Below are positions 8,871-18,077 of a DNA stretch of 61,102 bases, piece after piece. Position numbers and translations under genes: made by a program. Every line of letters begins with the position of its first letter. The stretch's first letter is position 1. Source of the DNA: Chlorobiota bacterium (lineage in GTDB: Bacteria > Bacteroidota > Ignavibacteria > Tepidaquicellales > OLB5); assembly GCA_022616535.1 (NCBI GenBank), contig JAKEEM010000048.1, positions 1 to 61,102 on the forward strand. The letters are read 5' to 3'. The notes under the pieces are model-generated. The model searched no databases. It saw nothing but the letters and a program-made list of their open reading frames with translations, and was not told where the DNA came from.

Positions 8871-9365
8871 ATGTTCGGCAAAAGAAAATCTGATACTGAC
8901 ATTCTTGTTTCAACAATTAAAAATTGCGAGCTGTTTAGCGGACTTTCGGTCTCGGAAATTAAGTCGCTGATTTCCGTATCTCACATAAGGGACTATTCTG
9001 AAGGCGAAAAAATTTTCTTTAACGGAACAATCGGGTTATGTATGTATTTAATAGTGAAGGGCTCAGTGCAGATATTTACAGAAGATGGCGGCAAAGTGTC
9101 CGTCTTGAAGGAATTTACAGAAGGAGCCTTTTTCTCCGAAGTTCACTTATTTTCACAAACCGACCATTCAGTTTCATGCATGGCTAAGGAAGTGACCCGG
9201 TTATTAGCTTTTGCAAAGCCTGATATTGATGACCTTGTCAAGATAAAGCCAAGGCTCGGGAACAAGGTTTTATTGAGATTTCTTGACTTTTTCGGCAAAA
9301 AACTCGATGAGCTGTATAAAGAAAACAGCGAATTAAAAAATAAACTGCATTCCAAGACTCAGTAA
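8871..9365 (+). CDS. Cyclic nucleotide-binding domain protein (Crp-like sensor, no DNA-binding domain)
   Basis: A 164-residue protein with one cNMP-binding fold: NCELFSGLSVSEIKSLI, then EGEKIFFNGTIGLCMYLIVKG and the EFTEGAFFSEVHLF phosphate-binding-cassette region. This region is not a good match to the Arg-containing consensus, so cyclic nucleotide binding is uncertain. There is no helix-turn-helix; the C-terminus is a short charged helix (KKLDELYKENSELKNKL) that may form a coiled coil. It lies two bases after the kinase and abuts a GT39-like gene, which suggests one transcript. A regulatory partner of the kinase is a guess. Confidence 0.75.
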   Translation: MFGKRKSDTDILVSTIKNCELFSGLSVSEIKSLISVSHIRDYSEGEKIFFNGTIGLCMYLIVKGSVQIFTEDGGKVSVLKEFTEGAFFSEVHLFSQTDHSVSCMAKEVTRLLAFAKPDIDDLVKIKPRLGNKVLLRFLDFFGKKLDELYKENSELKNKLHSKTQ

Positions 9366-11681
9366 TTGAAGAACTTTATTCGTCAAATAGGAAATTTTTT
9401 TACAAAAAGGTTTTCAATTATCCTTTCTCTAATACTATTCAAGCTCATATTTCAGTTTGTTGTCATTCAAAGCGGACTTAAATGGCTTACTGCTGATGAT
9501 TACAGCAGGACCGTGATTTCATGGGACTGGCTGCAGAATCCGAGAATATACTCTGGAGTATGGCTGAGTCTCCATTTCTGGATTAACGGAATCTTCATGT
9601 GGATATTCAAAGACCTGACTCTTGCTCCGGTCTTTGTGAATACATTGTTTTCCGTTCTAACGCTTGTTTTTCTGTACCTGATATTTGAAAAAACTTTTAC
9701 GAAGCAAATTGCTGTTATATCATGCTTAGTTTACTCGGTTTTTCCATTTCAGGTTTGGCTCAGTGCTTCAGGAATGCCTGAATCGATTTTCTTTTTTTTC
9801 ATAATACTATGTTTTTATTCGCTTTTAAGATGGCACGAAGAATTACAAAATAAAAACAAATCGCTCTTATTTTTAGCAATCAGCATCATTTCTTTGAATA
9901 CAGCCAACCTGCTCAGGTATGAAGGCTGGTTCTTCACCGGGGCGTTTTTAATTCTGGTTTGGCTGTTATCTTACAGGAGAAACGGGTTCAGTAAAACCAC
10001 ATATATTAATTTTGCCCTATCAATAACTTCAACTGTCACAATTATATGTTGGCTGTATCTGAACTCCGCTAATTACGGAGATGCGTTTTACTTCATAAAA
10101 GAAACGACGAAAATTTACTCAGGCTTAAGCAGCGCGGGAATTTTTCAAAGGATTGTTCAGTATCCTTTTTTCATTTTCTACATTGCCCCGCTGACAACCG
10201 CGCTTGGATTGCGGAAAATATATCTCACTATAAGAAATAAGCACAATGGATTTGGGGGAAGCTTTTCGCTTCTTAGAGTTTTTCTTTTATTTAACCTAAT
10301 AGAGCTTATGCTGTTAATGTTGAGCGGCATTTTCGGTTCAGGCGGCACGAACATGATATCCCGATACGTTGTTTTAAACTCAATTTTGTTTTTTCCCTTT
10401 GCCGTGTGGCAGCTGTTTGATTTCAGAAAATATATTCTAACCGGCGGAGTAACATTGCTGCTGTTGGTTAATGTGATTTGGAGCTTTTATTACCAGCAGG
10501 CTTACAGGGAGGATACCTATGAAGTTGCGGAACTCACAAAAAGACTGATTGAGAGAAATTACTTTGAACCGGGCGATGAAATTTATTTCGAAATGGCGCA
10601 GGGTTATTATGATATTTATCCACTTCAGGTAATTTCTAATAATCCCCGAATGTTTAACTCCGATACCATCCCGACTTACTTTTCGGTCAACCCGCCGGCT
10701 TCCAAAAAAACCTCTAAAAAGAAAAGAGAGGAAGAACAGCTAAAGCTTAATATTCTTGAATTGAGAAAATTCATTGAGCAAAAGAAAATAAAGCTGTTCA
10801 TTGTCAGGAGTGATTTAATGACCGATAAGCTCCGTAAGCTTAGCTACAAAAGCGAGCAAATTGGAGATTACCACCTGTTTTACATAGCTGAAAATAAAAT
10901 AAAATATAAAAGAGGCAATCAAGCCGATTCGACAGGCAAAAGCATTGATATGTCAAATAACGGGAGAAAATTCGATTCCGACGAAATTTCGTTTGATAAA
11001 AAATTAATATTGAAAGAGTTCCGAATTGATAACTCCAATTTCGGAATGAATCCGCAAACGGTTTCCTTAAAATGGGAAATCGCGGACATTTCATTTTTGG
11101 ACAGCCTTGAAACAGAGGAGGACGAATTCGGAAGATTTAAAGTTAAGCTTGAACTAAGCTCAATCGGCAATGATTCAGTTGCTTATGATACCTACGCTAA
11201 TGTTTTTTCGGAAAGAAACGTCGAGGAATTTTTTGAAACCGAGGAAATAAAAAATATCATGATACTGAAACCCTTTGCCCTGCTTAATTATTCAATTAAA
11301 TTCAAATCGTCCCCTTTTGAAAGCGGTTTATACAACTTAAACCTTTCAATTTACGACACACAAAAAAATGGTGAGCTTCCAATTTATAAAGGGGATAGCT
11401 TATTTGTCTACACCCCTGAATTTAAAATTGAAAATGATACAGTAAAAATTGACTCAACTGCTGTTATAAAAAAAATCCGTGAACACAGATTAAAATTTGT
11501 TCAAAATCCTTATTACCCGCTCGGAAGAATTATCGCTTTATTCCCAAACGTAAACTATAACGCATTGATGAAAAAATCATCCGATTTGTCGCAGGTAATC
11601 ATTCGAAACGGCTTTATGCTGCCTTTTTTAAACCGCTACCAGGGCGACCACATGCTTGACGTGGTTTTTACATATTTTTAG
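9366..11681 (+). CDS. GT39/ArnT-like polytopic glycosyltransferase
   Basis: A 771-residue membrane protein. About the first 380 residues form roughly ten helices typical of the dolichyl/undecaprenyl phosphate sugar transferase superfamily (PMT/ArnT). The acidic motif TADDYSRT in the first periplasmic loop is the expected catalytic acid region. The rest is a soluble, charged domain with KKTSKKKREEEQ and a beta-rich tail, unusual in length for the family. A TTG start at 9366 directly follows the previous stop. A role in transferring a lipid-linked sugar to a surface acceptor is likely; donor and acceptor are unknown. Confidence 0.7.
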   Translation: MKNFIRQIGNFFTKRFSIILSLILFKLIFQFVVIQSGLKWLTADDYSRTVISWDWLQNPRIYSGVWLSLHFWINGIFMWIFKDLTLAPVFVNTLFSVLTLVFLYLIFEKTFTKQIAVISCLVYSVFPFQVWLSASGMPESIFFFFIILCFYSLLRWHEELQNKNKSLLFLAISIISLNTANLLRYEGWFFTGAFLILVWLLSYRRNGFSKTTYINFALSITSTVTIICWLYLNSANYGDAFYFIKETTKIYSGLSSAGIFQRIVQYPFFIFYIAPLTTALGLRKIYLTIRNKHNGFGGSFSLLRVFLLFNLIELMLLMLSGIFGSGGTNMISRYVVLNSILFFPFAVWQLFDFRKYILTGGVTLLLLVNVIWSFYYQQAYREDTYEVAELTKRLIERNYFEPGDEIYFEMAQGYYDIYPLQVISNNPRMFNSDTIPTYFSVNPPASKKTSKKKREEEQLKLNILELRKFIEQKKIKLFIVRSDLMTDKLRKLSYKSEQIGDYHLFYIAENKIKYKRGNQADSTGKSIDMSNNGRKFDSDEISFDKKLILKEFRIDNSNFGMNPQTVSLKWEIADISFLDSLETEEDEFGRFKVKLELSSIGNDSVAYDTYANVFSERNVEEFFETEEIKNIMILKPFALLNYSIKFKSSPFESGLYNLNLSIYDTQKNGELPIYKGDSLFVYTPEFKIENDTVKIDSTAVIKKIREHRLKFVQNPYYPLGRIIALFPNVNYNALMKKSSDLSQVIIRNGFMLPFLNRYQGDHMLDVVFTYF

Positions 11682-11752
11682 ATACTTGGAACTTTTCGAC
11701 CGCTCACAAGTAAAATCCTTAACACATTTAAATTTTAAAAAATCTATCAAAA

Positions 11753-12910
11753 ATGCTTAAAAAAAGCTCAAAAAGCCAATTTTTCATCTACTTTGCATTA
11801 GTTTTATTTTCGGTCTCAAATTTTCAAACCAAAGCCAATGACGGCCTTTAGGTCGGGGAAACAAGTCCAAATCCGGAGTTTAATATTTTAAATAAATATG
11901 ACCTTGACCAGATGCCAAGACCTGTCAGGCTTTATGACTATAAGCAGGATAAAATTCTGTTAATTGCATTTATGCCAGGCGTATCGAATTCAAATAATTA
12001 TGCAAAGGTTATGACTACTGCTTTTGACACTTACTTTGCAGAAGGATTATCATTCATAAGAGGTTATGATTATTCAACGATGCCAAGCAATTTAAAAGTT
12101 CTGGTTGTCGCTCAAAATAGCGAACCGGAATTAAATGATTATTTAAGAAGGCTTGATTTGGACTTTGATATGGTTTCGGATATGAATCTGGATATTTCAA
12201 ATTTTTTTGGCATTAATAAGTGGAATTCTGAAACCGACGGCTCATTTGTATATATAATTAACAGGGGAAATAAAATTACTTATGCGAGCTATAATTATAA
12301 AGGTGAAGGCGAAAAGCTGAAATCAGTCCAAAAAGAATTATTCACGTTGTATAATATTGATGAAAATTCGTTTCAGCCAGAATTTGAATATGAGCCAATA
12401 ATGCCTGGCGATGAGGCAAGGGATTTTGATTTTGAGTTTCTTTACACGGGTCCACCAAAAGCCAGTTTGAAATTGACAGAATCCGGAAGGCTTTCGGATT
12501 ATTTCGGGAAGAAAAATGTTTTGATTGCATTCTACCCTGCGGCATTCAGCTACAGCTGCGCCGCTGAGGTGACACAGTTCGATACATATGCAGAGGAAAA
12601 AATGCTCCAAAATGTTGTTGACAACCGGTTGACCGAAACCAGTGATTTGGAAATTCTGATGGTCAGTGTTTCTAATTTTCAGATTCTTTATAAGTGGAAT
12701 CATGAAATGGAGCTGAATAACATTAAGCTTGTTAATGATAATACGGGTGAGATTTCCATGAAATACAGCAGCTACAATTCTTTGGGTTATAATAAACGGA
12801 CAATATTTTTAATAGATAAAAACGGCAGGGTTTCATATATCGATTGGGATTATAATTTGGATGATGAAGACTTTGCTTTAATAACGGAACATTTAAGCTC
12901 AATTAACTAA
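11753..12910 (+). pseudogene. Exported tandem redoxin (AhpC/TSA-like) protein interrupted by an in-frame TAG
   Basis: One reading frame runs from ATG 11753 to TAA 12908-12910, broken only by TAG at 11849-11851 (codon 33). Upstream of the stop is a signal peptide (MLKKSSKSQFFIYFALVLFS). Immediately downstream is VGETSPNPEF, the usual start of a redoxin domain, which typically follows Lys; AAG to TAG is one change. The body holds two thioredoxin-like domains. The first (LLIAFMPGVSNSNNY) lacks the catalytic Cys. The second (VLIAFYPAAFSYSCAAEV) keeps a peroxiredoxin-type S-x-x-C. A shorter protein from ATG 11912 is possible but would lose the signal peptide. It may be a sequence error or a real nonsense mutation. 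Confidence 0.8.
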
Positions 12911-12930
12911 ACTAATCTATCCTCAATAAA

Positions 12931-12963
12931 AGCCGGTTGCTTTGAATCTTGGAGCAGTCGGCT
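12931..12963. terminator. Bidirectional hairpin terminator between convergent genes
   Basis: AGCCGGTTGCT (12931-12941) pairs with AGCAGTCGGCT (12953-12963) over 11 positions, two of them G-U. The loop is 11 bases. T-rich sequence follows on both sides, and the hairpin sits exactly between the converging redoxin and CmcI-like genes. Confidence 0.7.
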
Positions 12964-12965
12964 CC

Positions 12966-13646
12966 TCATTTTATCTTTTTTAAATAACCGTTTGGATTAA
13001 AGCTCATTAAAAATTTCTCCCTCGTCTTATCAATTTCAAATTCCGGATGGTTTGGAAGGAACTCATTTATTGCCTCCATCGGTCCGGGACCTGTTCCCCA
13101 GCCGGAGTGAACAGGATGCCCGTTTAGGTTTGAATCCTCCACAATAAGATAGCTGTCTTTAGATACAAGCGTGTGATACAGTTCCATTTCTTTTAAAACA
13201 TGCTCTTTGGAGTGGTCGGAATCAAGCACAACAATGACTTTTTTCCTCCCTTTAGCAAGTTCTTTTACTTTTTCAAAGATCTCGGGAGATATGCTTGAGC
13301 CAGAAACATAAACTATCCTATCGGGTTTCGGTAAATCAGGCATTGCATAAACATCGATGGTAATCACTATCCCATCTAAGTCCATTATATCAAAAAGCTT
13401 AGCGTAATAATGTGCGCTTCCTCCTTTGAACGTTCCGCATTCAATAATTACATCCGGCTTTAAATCCCAGAAGATTTCCTGATAAGTCCATAAGTCATTC
13501 GGGCACTTGAATACATTTTTCCCCATAAAATAAGTGTTCGCCCAGATTTTAGAATAATAGTATTTACTGTGGAACTCATCTTCAATATTTTTTGGAGGAT
13601 TCAAAAATCTGCTGATGCGTGCCTTAATTATTCTGAAAAAATTCAA
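12966..13646 (-). CDS. CmcI/cephalosporin hydroxylase-family protein (SAM methyltransferase fold)
   Basis: A 226-residue protein of the CmcI (cephalosporin hydroxylase/rhamnosyl O-methyltransferase) family. It shows the family pattern: the ECGTFKGGSAHYYAKLF SAM-binding loop, VITIDVYAM, VVLDSDHSKEHVLKEM and YLIVEDSNLNGHPV followed by GPGPMEAINEFL. Members are class I methyltransferases, often acting on sugars or secondary metabolites, and rarely have known substrates. The start codon overlaps the dapF stop (ATGA at 13643-13646), and it is the last gene of the minus-strand operon, ending at a terminator. A methyl transfer role is likely but the substrate is unknown. Confidence 0.75.
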   Translation of the reverse strand: MNFFRIIKARISRFLNPPKNIEDEFHSKYYYSKIWANTYFMGKNVFKCPNDLWTYQEIFWDLKPDVIIECGTFKGGSAHYYAKLFDIMDLDGIVITIDVYAMPDLPKPDRIVYVSGSSISPEIFEKVKELAKGRKKVIVVLDSDHSKEHVLKEMELYHTLVSKDSYLIVEDSNLNGHPVHSGWGTGPGPMEAINEFLPNHPEFEIDKTREKFLMSFNPNGYLKKIK

Positions 13647-14497
13647 TTTAACTTACCTTCCGAAATTTTTTTTGCACTCCCTTCCAGACTTAAGTCTTTA
13701 ATCATTAAATCTTTTATCTTGAAATCTACCTTAAGCCACTCTCCGCTTTCAACCAAAACTCTCACCGGCGGTTTTACTATTTGCTTTAAAGCTAAAATCA
13801 CAGCAGATGTTACAATGCCTGTTCCGCATGCCAGGGTTTCTCTTTCTACTCCGCGTTCGTAAGTCCTTATCCTGATTTCATTTCCGGAAATTGCTGAAAC
13901 AAAATTTACATTTGCTCCCCTTGGCTGAAATTCTTTTTGGAATCTTAATATTTTACCGTATTTATTTAAGTCAAGTTTATCAAGAGAATTAGTTATAAGT
14001 GCTGATTTGTTTTCTTTTCCATTTAAAAAAACTACTAAATGGTCAGAAGCAACATTTGCGTAGCTTAGAATTAATTTTTTGAGTCCTTCGCCAAAATCAG
14101 CTTCTATGTTCAAATCAAGTCTTATTTCCTTTGGCTCAGGAAATGAAATTCTAACATTCAATTCGTCAATTATTTCTGCTTTATATGTATCATCAACCGC
14201 CTCAATTATAAATAATTTATCGTTTACAATATCATTATTAAATGCAAACATTGCAATGCATCTTGCTCCGTTGCCGCACATTGCACCGAAGCTGCCGTCA
14301 CGATTATAGTAATTCATCCTTACAGCTGAACCCCCCTTTAACGGCAAATCAAGAAATATCACACCGTCAATATCTTTAAACCGCTGACTGCAAATATCAA
14401 TTGTAAATTGTTCTTGTTTTTCAAAAGGTATTTCTTTGTTACGGTTATCAATCATAACAAAATCGTTTCCTGCTCCGCTGTAAATTTCGTATTTCAT
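13643..14497 (-). CDS. dapF: Diaminopimelate epimerase
   Basis: A 284-residue cofactor-free epimerase that converts LL- to meso-diaminopimelate for lysine and peptidoglycan synthesis. Both active-site cysteines are in their motifs: C74 in MCGNGARC and C224 in ETLACGTGIVTS. The N-terminal SGAGNDFVMIDNR is also canonical. It lies six bases downstream of the lptD-like gene and overlaps the CmcI-like gene by four, so the three are very likely co-transcribed. Confidence 0.95.
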   Translation of the reverse strand: MKYEIYSGAGNDFVMIDNRNKEIPFEKQEQFTIDICSQRFKDIDGVIFLDLPLKGGSAVRMNYYNRDGSFGAMCGNGARCIAMFAFNNDIVNDKLFIIEAVDDTYKAEIIDELNVRISFPEPKEIRLDLNIEADFGEGLKKLILSYANVASDHLVVFLNGKENKSALITNSLDKLDLNKYGKILRFQKEFQPRGANVNFVSAISGNEIRIRTYERGVERETLACGTGIVTSAVILALKQIVKPPVRVLVESGEWLKVDFKIKDLMIKDLSLEGSAKKISEGKLN

Positions 14498-14503
14498 TTT
14501 ATT

Positions 14504-17023
14504 TTAAAATACTCCCCTGTAATTGGTCTGCTTTGTAACTTTTATATCCTGTAATTGCGGTGCTTTTATTCTGATTTCAAATTTAAAACCCCTGTATAAG
14601 CCGGTCGGAACCCAATTTAGACTCATTTCCCAGCAGTGAAGGTCGCGGTATATTGTTACATAAGGCGCAGTGACCTGCCTTTGAAAAATATCGTAACCCG
14701 CTGTAAATGTAAACTTCCAGTTTCTTGTTAGATTAAAGCCGAGATTAGCTGACACGTTTGAAAATTTTGTTATAATTGAGGGATTCGGCTTACTTATAAG
14801 ATAGTTATAACTTAAACCTATTGACCAGGGGATAGAAAAATCGACAGGTTCTTCTCCGTAAATACCTACATATTCGCTTTCATCAGCTTTAGTTTGTGAA
14901 TATTCGTTGACAGTATCTTGTGACGGCTCTTGTCCGCCCTGCAGTGATGTTGAAAGCGAAATATTAAAGCTCGTAAGCTGTGCAAGCCTGCCCTCTTCTT
15001 TTAACAGGAATTTGTTGACTCTCCCGACGCCTTCAATATATTTATACAAATTAAATGATGCACCTCCGCCTATGCCCAGAAAACTTCCTATATCGGTTCT
15101 GTATCCTAAGCCGATTTCACTGAAGTTCAGACTGTCTGCTGCAAAATTATATGAAATGCTGCCGCCTATGTTGAGCAGCTGAAATTTATTATCTGTTGTA
15201 TCGGTTTCTTTTACCTTCATTTCAAAAACGTTTCCAACATTAAGGCTAAGTGCCTGCTGTTCACCCAGGGGAGCGCCTCCGAAAACCTCCCGTTCAAAAA
15301 ACGAGTATTTAACTTGCTGACCGTTTAATCCGCTATATGTTCCGTAGGCATTCCAGCGCGGCTCCGAAAAATCCGGCTGGTATGAATAATTTATTGCCGG
15401 GGTTATCGTATGCCTTAAACCTCTTATCCCCAAAAATTTTGTGTTGAAAATGCCTATGAGTCTTGTAGTCAGGTTAATTCCTGTACTAAAATATCTGAAT
15501 GACTTGAAACCTTTAATATCGGAGCTAATTAAAGAACTGTCTGCAAAGTTAAAAGTTTTTTCAATCGATTTATTATACCATATTTCATTGTAATTAAAAA
15601 ATGGAGCGAAATTAAACTCTGAAATTTTAACCGGAATTGTCAGTCCAAGCAAATGCCTTAAACCTCCTCTGCTGTCTTTGCGGAAATTACCGTCTGTTAA
15701 TGCTGAATTAAACAAAACTTTCTCGTCTCTGTACAATAACTGTGAATTATAGCTATAGGAGAACATCTCGTACCATTTCAAATCAAGCAGTGAAGTATTC
15801 TTGCCCCTGAAGGGAAATGTCTGGCTTCTGACGAAAGTAACAGAAGGAATTACCTGCCTTACTTCTCCAGTGGTTAAATTCTGGTCTCTTGAATAATTTA
15901 AGCTTATGGAGTTCGGTGTTCCTTCCCAGAACTTATTTAATGTTATGTTTGATATTGCATTTTGCCTTAATAAGTCCGAAAGATTATTTGTCGATGTGCT
16001 GTAATAATTTTTGCTGCTTAAAAAATTCACATTAGCAGTTAAATTTGTTGTCGGGTCAACTGTCTGGTTATGGTAAACCCCTATTCTCCATTCATCACTG
16101 AACTGCCTGTCGGCATCGGTTTCTTCGCCGAGCCGGATTCTTGAGCCGCCCAAGTCAACATTGCCGCTCAGCTTATATCTAAGCACGTAACGGAAGCGTG
16201 AGCTTAAATCTATTCTTCCCTTAGTATAATAATTACCCTGCAAGGCAATATCAACGTAATCGTTTATTGCCCAAAAATAGCCCAGGTGGGAGAGATATCT
16301 GCCATAAGTCGGGTCCTCGCCGTATGCGGGGGGAATGAGTCCGCTTGAACGCCCAGAGTGATTTGGGAAAATTCCAAACGGAATTACAAAAATCGGAACA
16401 TCGTCAATAAACAAATAAACAGGCTCTGCAATCACTTTATCACCCTGAATAACCTTCATTTTTGGGCTTCCAAAGTAATAATCCGGCTCAGCTTTATCGC
16501 AGGTTGTATAACTTCCGCTTTTGATAAAGTAAATATCTTCATCCACTTTTTTAATTTTCTCTCCGAGATAAAACCCCCCTTCGATTTCGGTTGAGCCCAT
16601 TTCTATATTTCCTTTTCTTGTCGTGAAGTTATATCTCAGCTTAAAGGCGTCGTAGCGTTTGGTGCCCTCGAAAAAAATGGGTGTTCCGATAAATTTACCT
16701 TTTTTGACAGAATCGGGAATTCCCTCTGCTTCCATAACGGAGCTTTCTCTGTGGAGAATTATACGCGCGGCTTTAAGCTCATACTCTTTGTATTTTAAAT
16801 CAGCTTCATTATAAAGCAAAAGCTTATCTCCTGAAATATCGAATATGGCTGAATCACTCGCAGAATACTCAATTATAGCATTAATATCACCCTCAGTTTT
16901 AACTGTATCCCCAAGCTTTTTCAGTGTATCGCTCGGAACGTATATAAGAGTGTCTTCTCCCTGCTGTGCCATTGCAAGCGATGTCAGTAAAAATAAAAGT
17001 GTGATAAAATAATAACGCTTCAC
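14504..17023 (-). CDS. Putative LPS-assembly outer-membrane protein (LptD/OstA-like)
   Basis: An 839-residue outer-membrane protein. It has a signal peptide (MKRYYFITLLFLLTSLAMAQ), an OstA-like beta-jellyroll segment (YNEADLKYKEYELKAARIIL, residues about 70-190), and a long C-terminal beta-barrel of alternating strands. The segment IPFGIFPNHSGRSSGLIPP is typical of LptD proteins of Bacteroidota. LptD inserts LPS into the outer leaflet with LptE. The cysteine pattern of proteobacterial LptD is not visible, as is usual in this phylum. The start overlaps the next gene's stop by ATGA at 17020. Confidence 0.8.
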   Translation of the reverse strand: MKRYYFITLLFLLTSLAMAQQGEDTLIYVPSDTLKKLGDTVKTEGDINAIIEYSASDSAIFDISGDKLLLYNEADLKYKEYELKAARIILHRESSVMEAEGIPDSVKKGKFIGTPIFFEGTKRYDAFKLRYNFTTRKGNIEMGSTEIEGGFYLGEKIKKVDEDIYFIKSGSYTTCDKAEPDYYFGSPKMKVIQGDKVIAEPVYLFIDDVPIFVIPFGIFPNHSGRSSGLIPPAYGEDPTYGRYLSHLGYFWAINDYVDIALQGNYYTKGRIDLSSRFRYVLRYKLSGNVDLGGSRIRLGEETDADRQFSDEWRIGVYHNQTVDPTTNLTANVNFLSSKNYYSTSTNNLSDLLRQNAISNITLNKFWEGTPNSISLNYSRDQNLTTGEVRQVIPSVTFVRSQTFPFRGKNTSLLDLKWYEMFSYSYNSQLLYRDEKVLFNSALTDGNFRKDSRGGLRHLLGLTIPVKISEFNFAPFFNYNEIWYNKSIEKTFNFADSSLISSDIKGFKSFRYFSTGINLTTRLIGIFNTKFLGIRGLRHTITPAINYSYQPDFSEPRWNAYGTYSGLNGQQVKYSFFEREVFGGAPLGEQQALSLNVGNVFEMKVKETDTTDNKFQLLNIGGSISYNFAADSLNFSEIGLGYRTDIGSFLGIGGGASFNLYKYIEGVGRVNKFLLKEEGRLAQLTSFNISLSTSLQGGQEPSQDTVNEYSQTKADESEYVGIYGEEPVDFSIPWSIGLSYNYLISKPNPSIITKFSNVSANLGFNLTRNWKFTFTAGYDIFQRQVTAPYVTIYRDLHCWEMSLNWVPTGLYRGFKFEIRIKAPQLQDIKVTKQTNYRGVF

Positions 17024-17517
17024 GGCGAGGAATTCATCAATTGAGAAACAATTGCTGAAATTTCTTCAAGATACAGCTTATCTGATTGGTCAAAATTATT
17101 ATATGAATCGCTGTCTATATCAAGAACACCAACGACTTCACCGCTTTTGAAAATCGGAGTGACTATCTCGCTTTTGGATAAGCTGCTGCAGGCAATATGT
17201 CCGGGAAACTGGTTTACATCAGGGACTATAATGGTTTGCCTTCTTTGAGCTGAGGCACCGCAAACCCCGTTTGGAATTTTTATTCTAGAGCATGCAACCG
17301 GCCCCTGAAACGGACCTAAAATAAGCTCATCACCTTCCCTTAAGTAGAAACCAACCCAGAAGAATCCATCCATTGAATATTTTAAAGCGCCGCAAATCTG
17401 CGCGAGATTTGTAATTAAACTGCCCTCGCCTTCTACTAACGACTTAATCTGAGGAATAAGTGTCTTGTACTTTTGTTCTTTTGTCAGTGATTTATCTATT
17501 ATGATTTCTTCTGACAT
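17020..17517 (-). CDS. msrC: GAF-domain free methionine (R)-sulfoxide reductase
   Basis: A 165-residue GAF-only enzyme of the fRMsr family, which reduces free methionine-(R)-sulfoxide using thioredoxin. The three signature cysteines are present: C76 (GPVACSRI), C86 (NGVCGASA) and C110 (GHIACSS), followed by SEIVTPIF. Spacing and length match the E. coli enzyme. It is coupled to the HD gene by a one-base overlap and to the lptD-like gene by ATGA. No regulatory GAF partner domain is attached, which supports the enzyme call. Confidence 0.9.
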   Translation of the reverse strand: MSEEIIIDKSLTKEQKYKTLIPQIKSLVEGEGSLITNLAQICGALKYSMDGFFWVGFYLREGDELILGPFQGPVACSRIKIPNGVCGASAQRRQTIIVPDVNQFPGHIACSSLSKSEIVTPIFKSGEVVGVLDIDSDSYNNFDQSDKLYLEEISAIVSQLMNSSP

Positions 17518-18071
17518 TACAGCCCCAATTTTCCCGAAATTCCTTTTAATGCGCTTAGAACGAATTCTATATGCTCATCAAGCTCAACCCCTAATTCCTC
17601 TGCTCCTTTTATTATATCTTCACGGTTTACATTTCGGGCAAATTCTTTCTTCTTCATTTTCTTCCTAACTGATTCAACTCTCACGTCATCTATTTTTTTC
17701 ATCGGCTGAACCAGCGCACACGCTACAATGAACCCCGATAGCTCATCGCATGCATACAACGCTTTCTCCATAAGCGAATCTCTGCTTACACCCGTATAGC
17801 CCGCGTGTGATAAAATCGCCCGCCTGATCTCCTCAGAATATCCCCTTTGCTTCAGTATCTCGGAGCCCTTCACAGGATGTTCTTCGGCATTCGGGTGGAT
17901 TTCCCAGTCGAAATCATGCAGCAAGCCTGTAACAGCCCATTTTTCCTCATCGTCACCGTATTTTTTCGCGTATTGTCTCATTGCTTCGCTCACGGAGTAC
18001 ATATGTTTGCGGAGGTTTTCATTTCTAACAAACTCATGCATCAGCTCGAGAGCTTTATTATATTCTTCCAT
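17517..18071 (-). CDS. HD-domain metal-dependent hydrolase
   Basis: A 184-residue HDIG-type protein. The metal ligands are seen as H23 in RKHMYSVSEAM, the H52-D53 pair in GLLHDFDWEIH, and H65 and H88 in EEHPVKGS and AILSHAGYTG. An ALYACDELSGF segment supplies the last Asp. HD proteins of this kind are phosphohydrolases or phosphodiesterases for nucleotides; the substrate is unknown. It lies between msrC and gpmA in a tightly spaced operon, with a six-base gap to gpmA. Confidence 0.85.
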   Translation of the reverse strand: MEEYNKALELMHEFVRNENLRKHMYSVSEAMRQYAKKYGDDEEKWAVTGLLHDFDWEIHPNAEEHPVKGSEILKQRGYSEEIRRAILSHAGYTGVSRDSLMEKALYACDELSGFIVACALVQPMKKIDDVRVESVRKKMKKKEFARNVNREDIIKGAEELGVELDEHIEFVLSALKGISGKLGL

Positions 18072-18077
18072 GTATTA

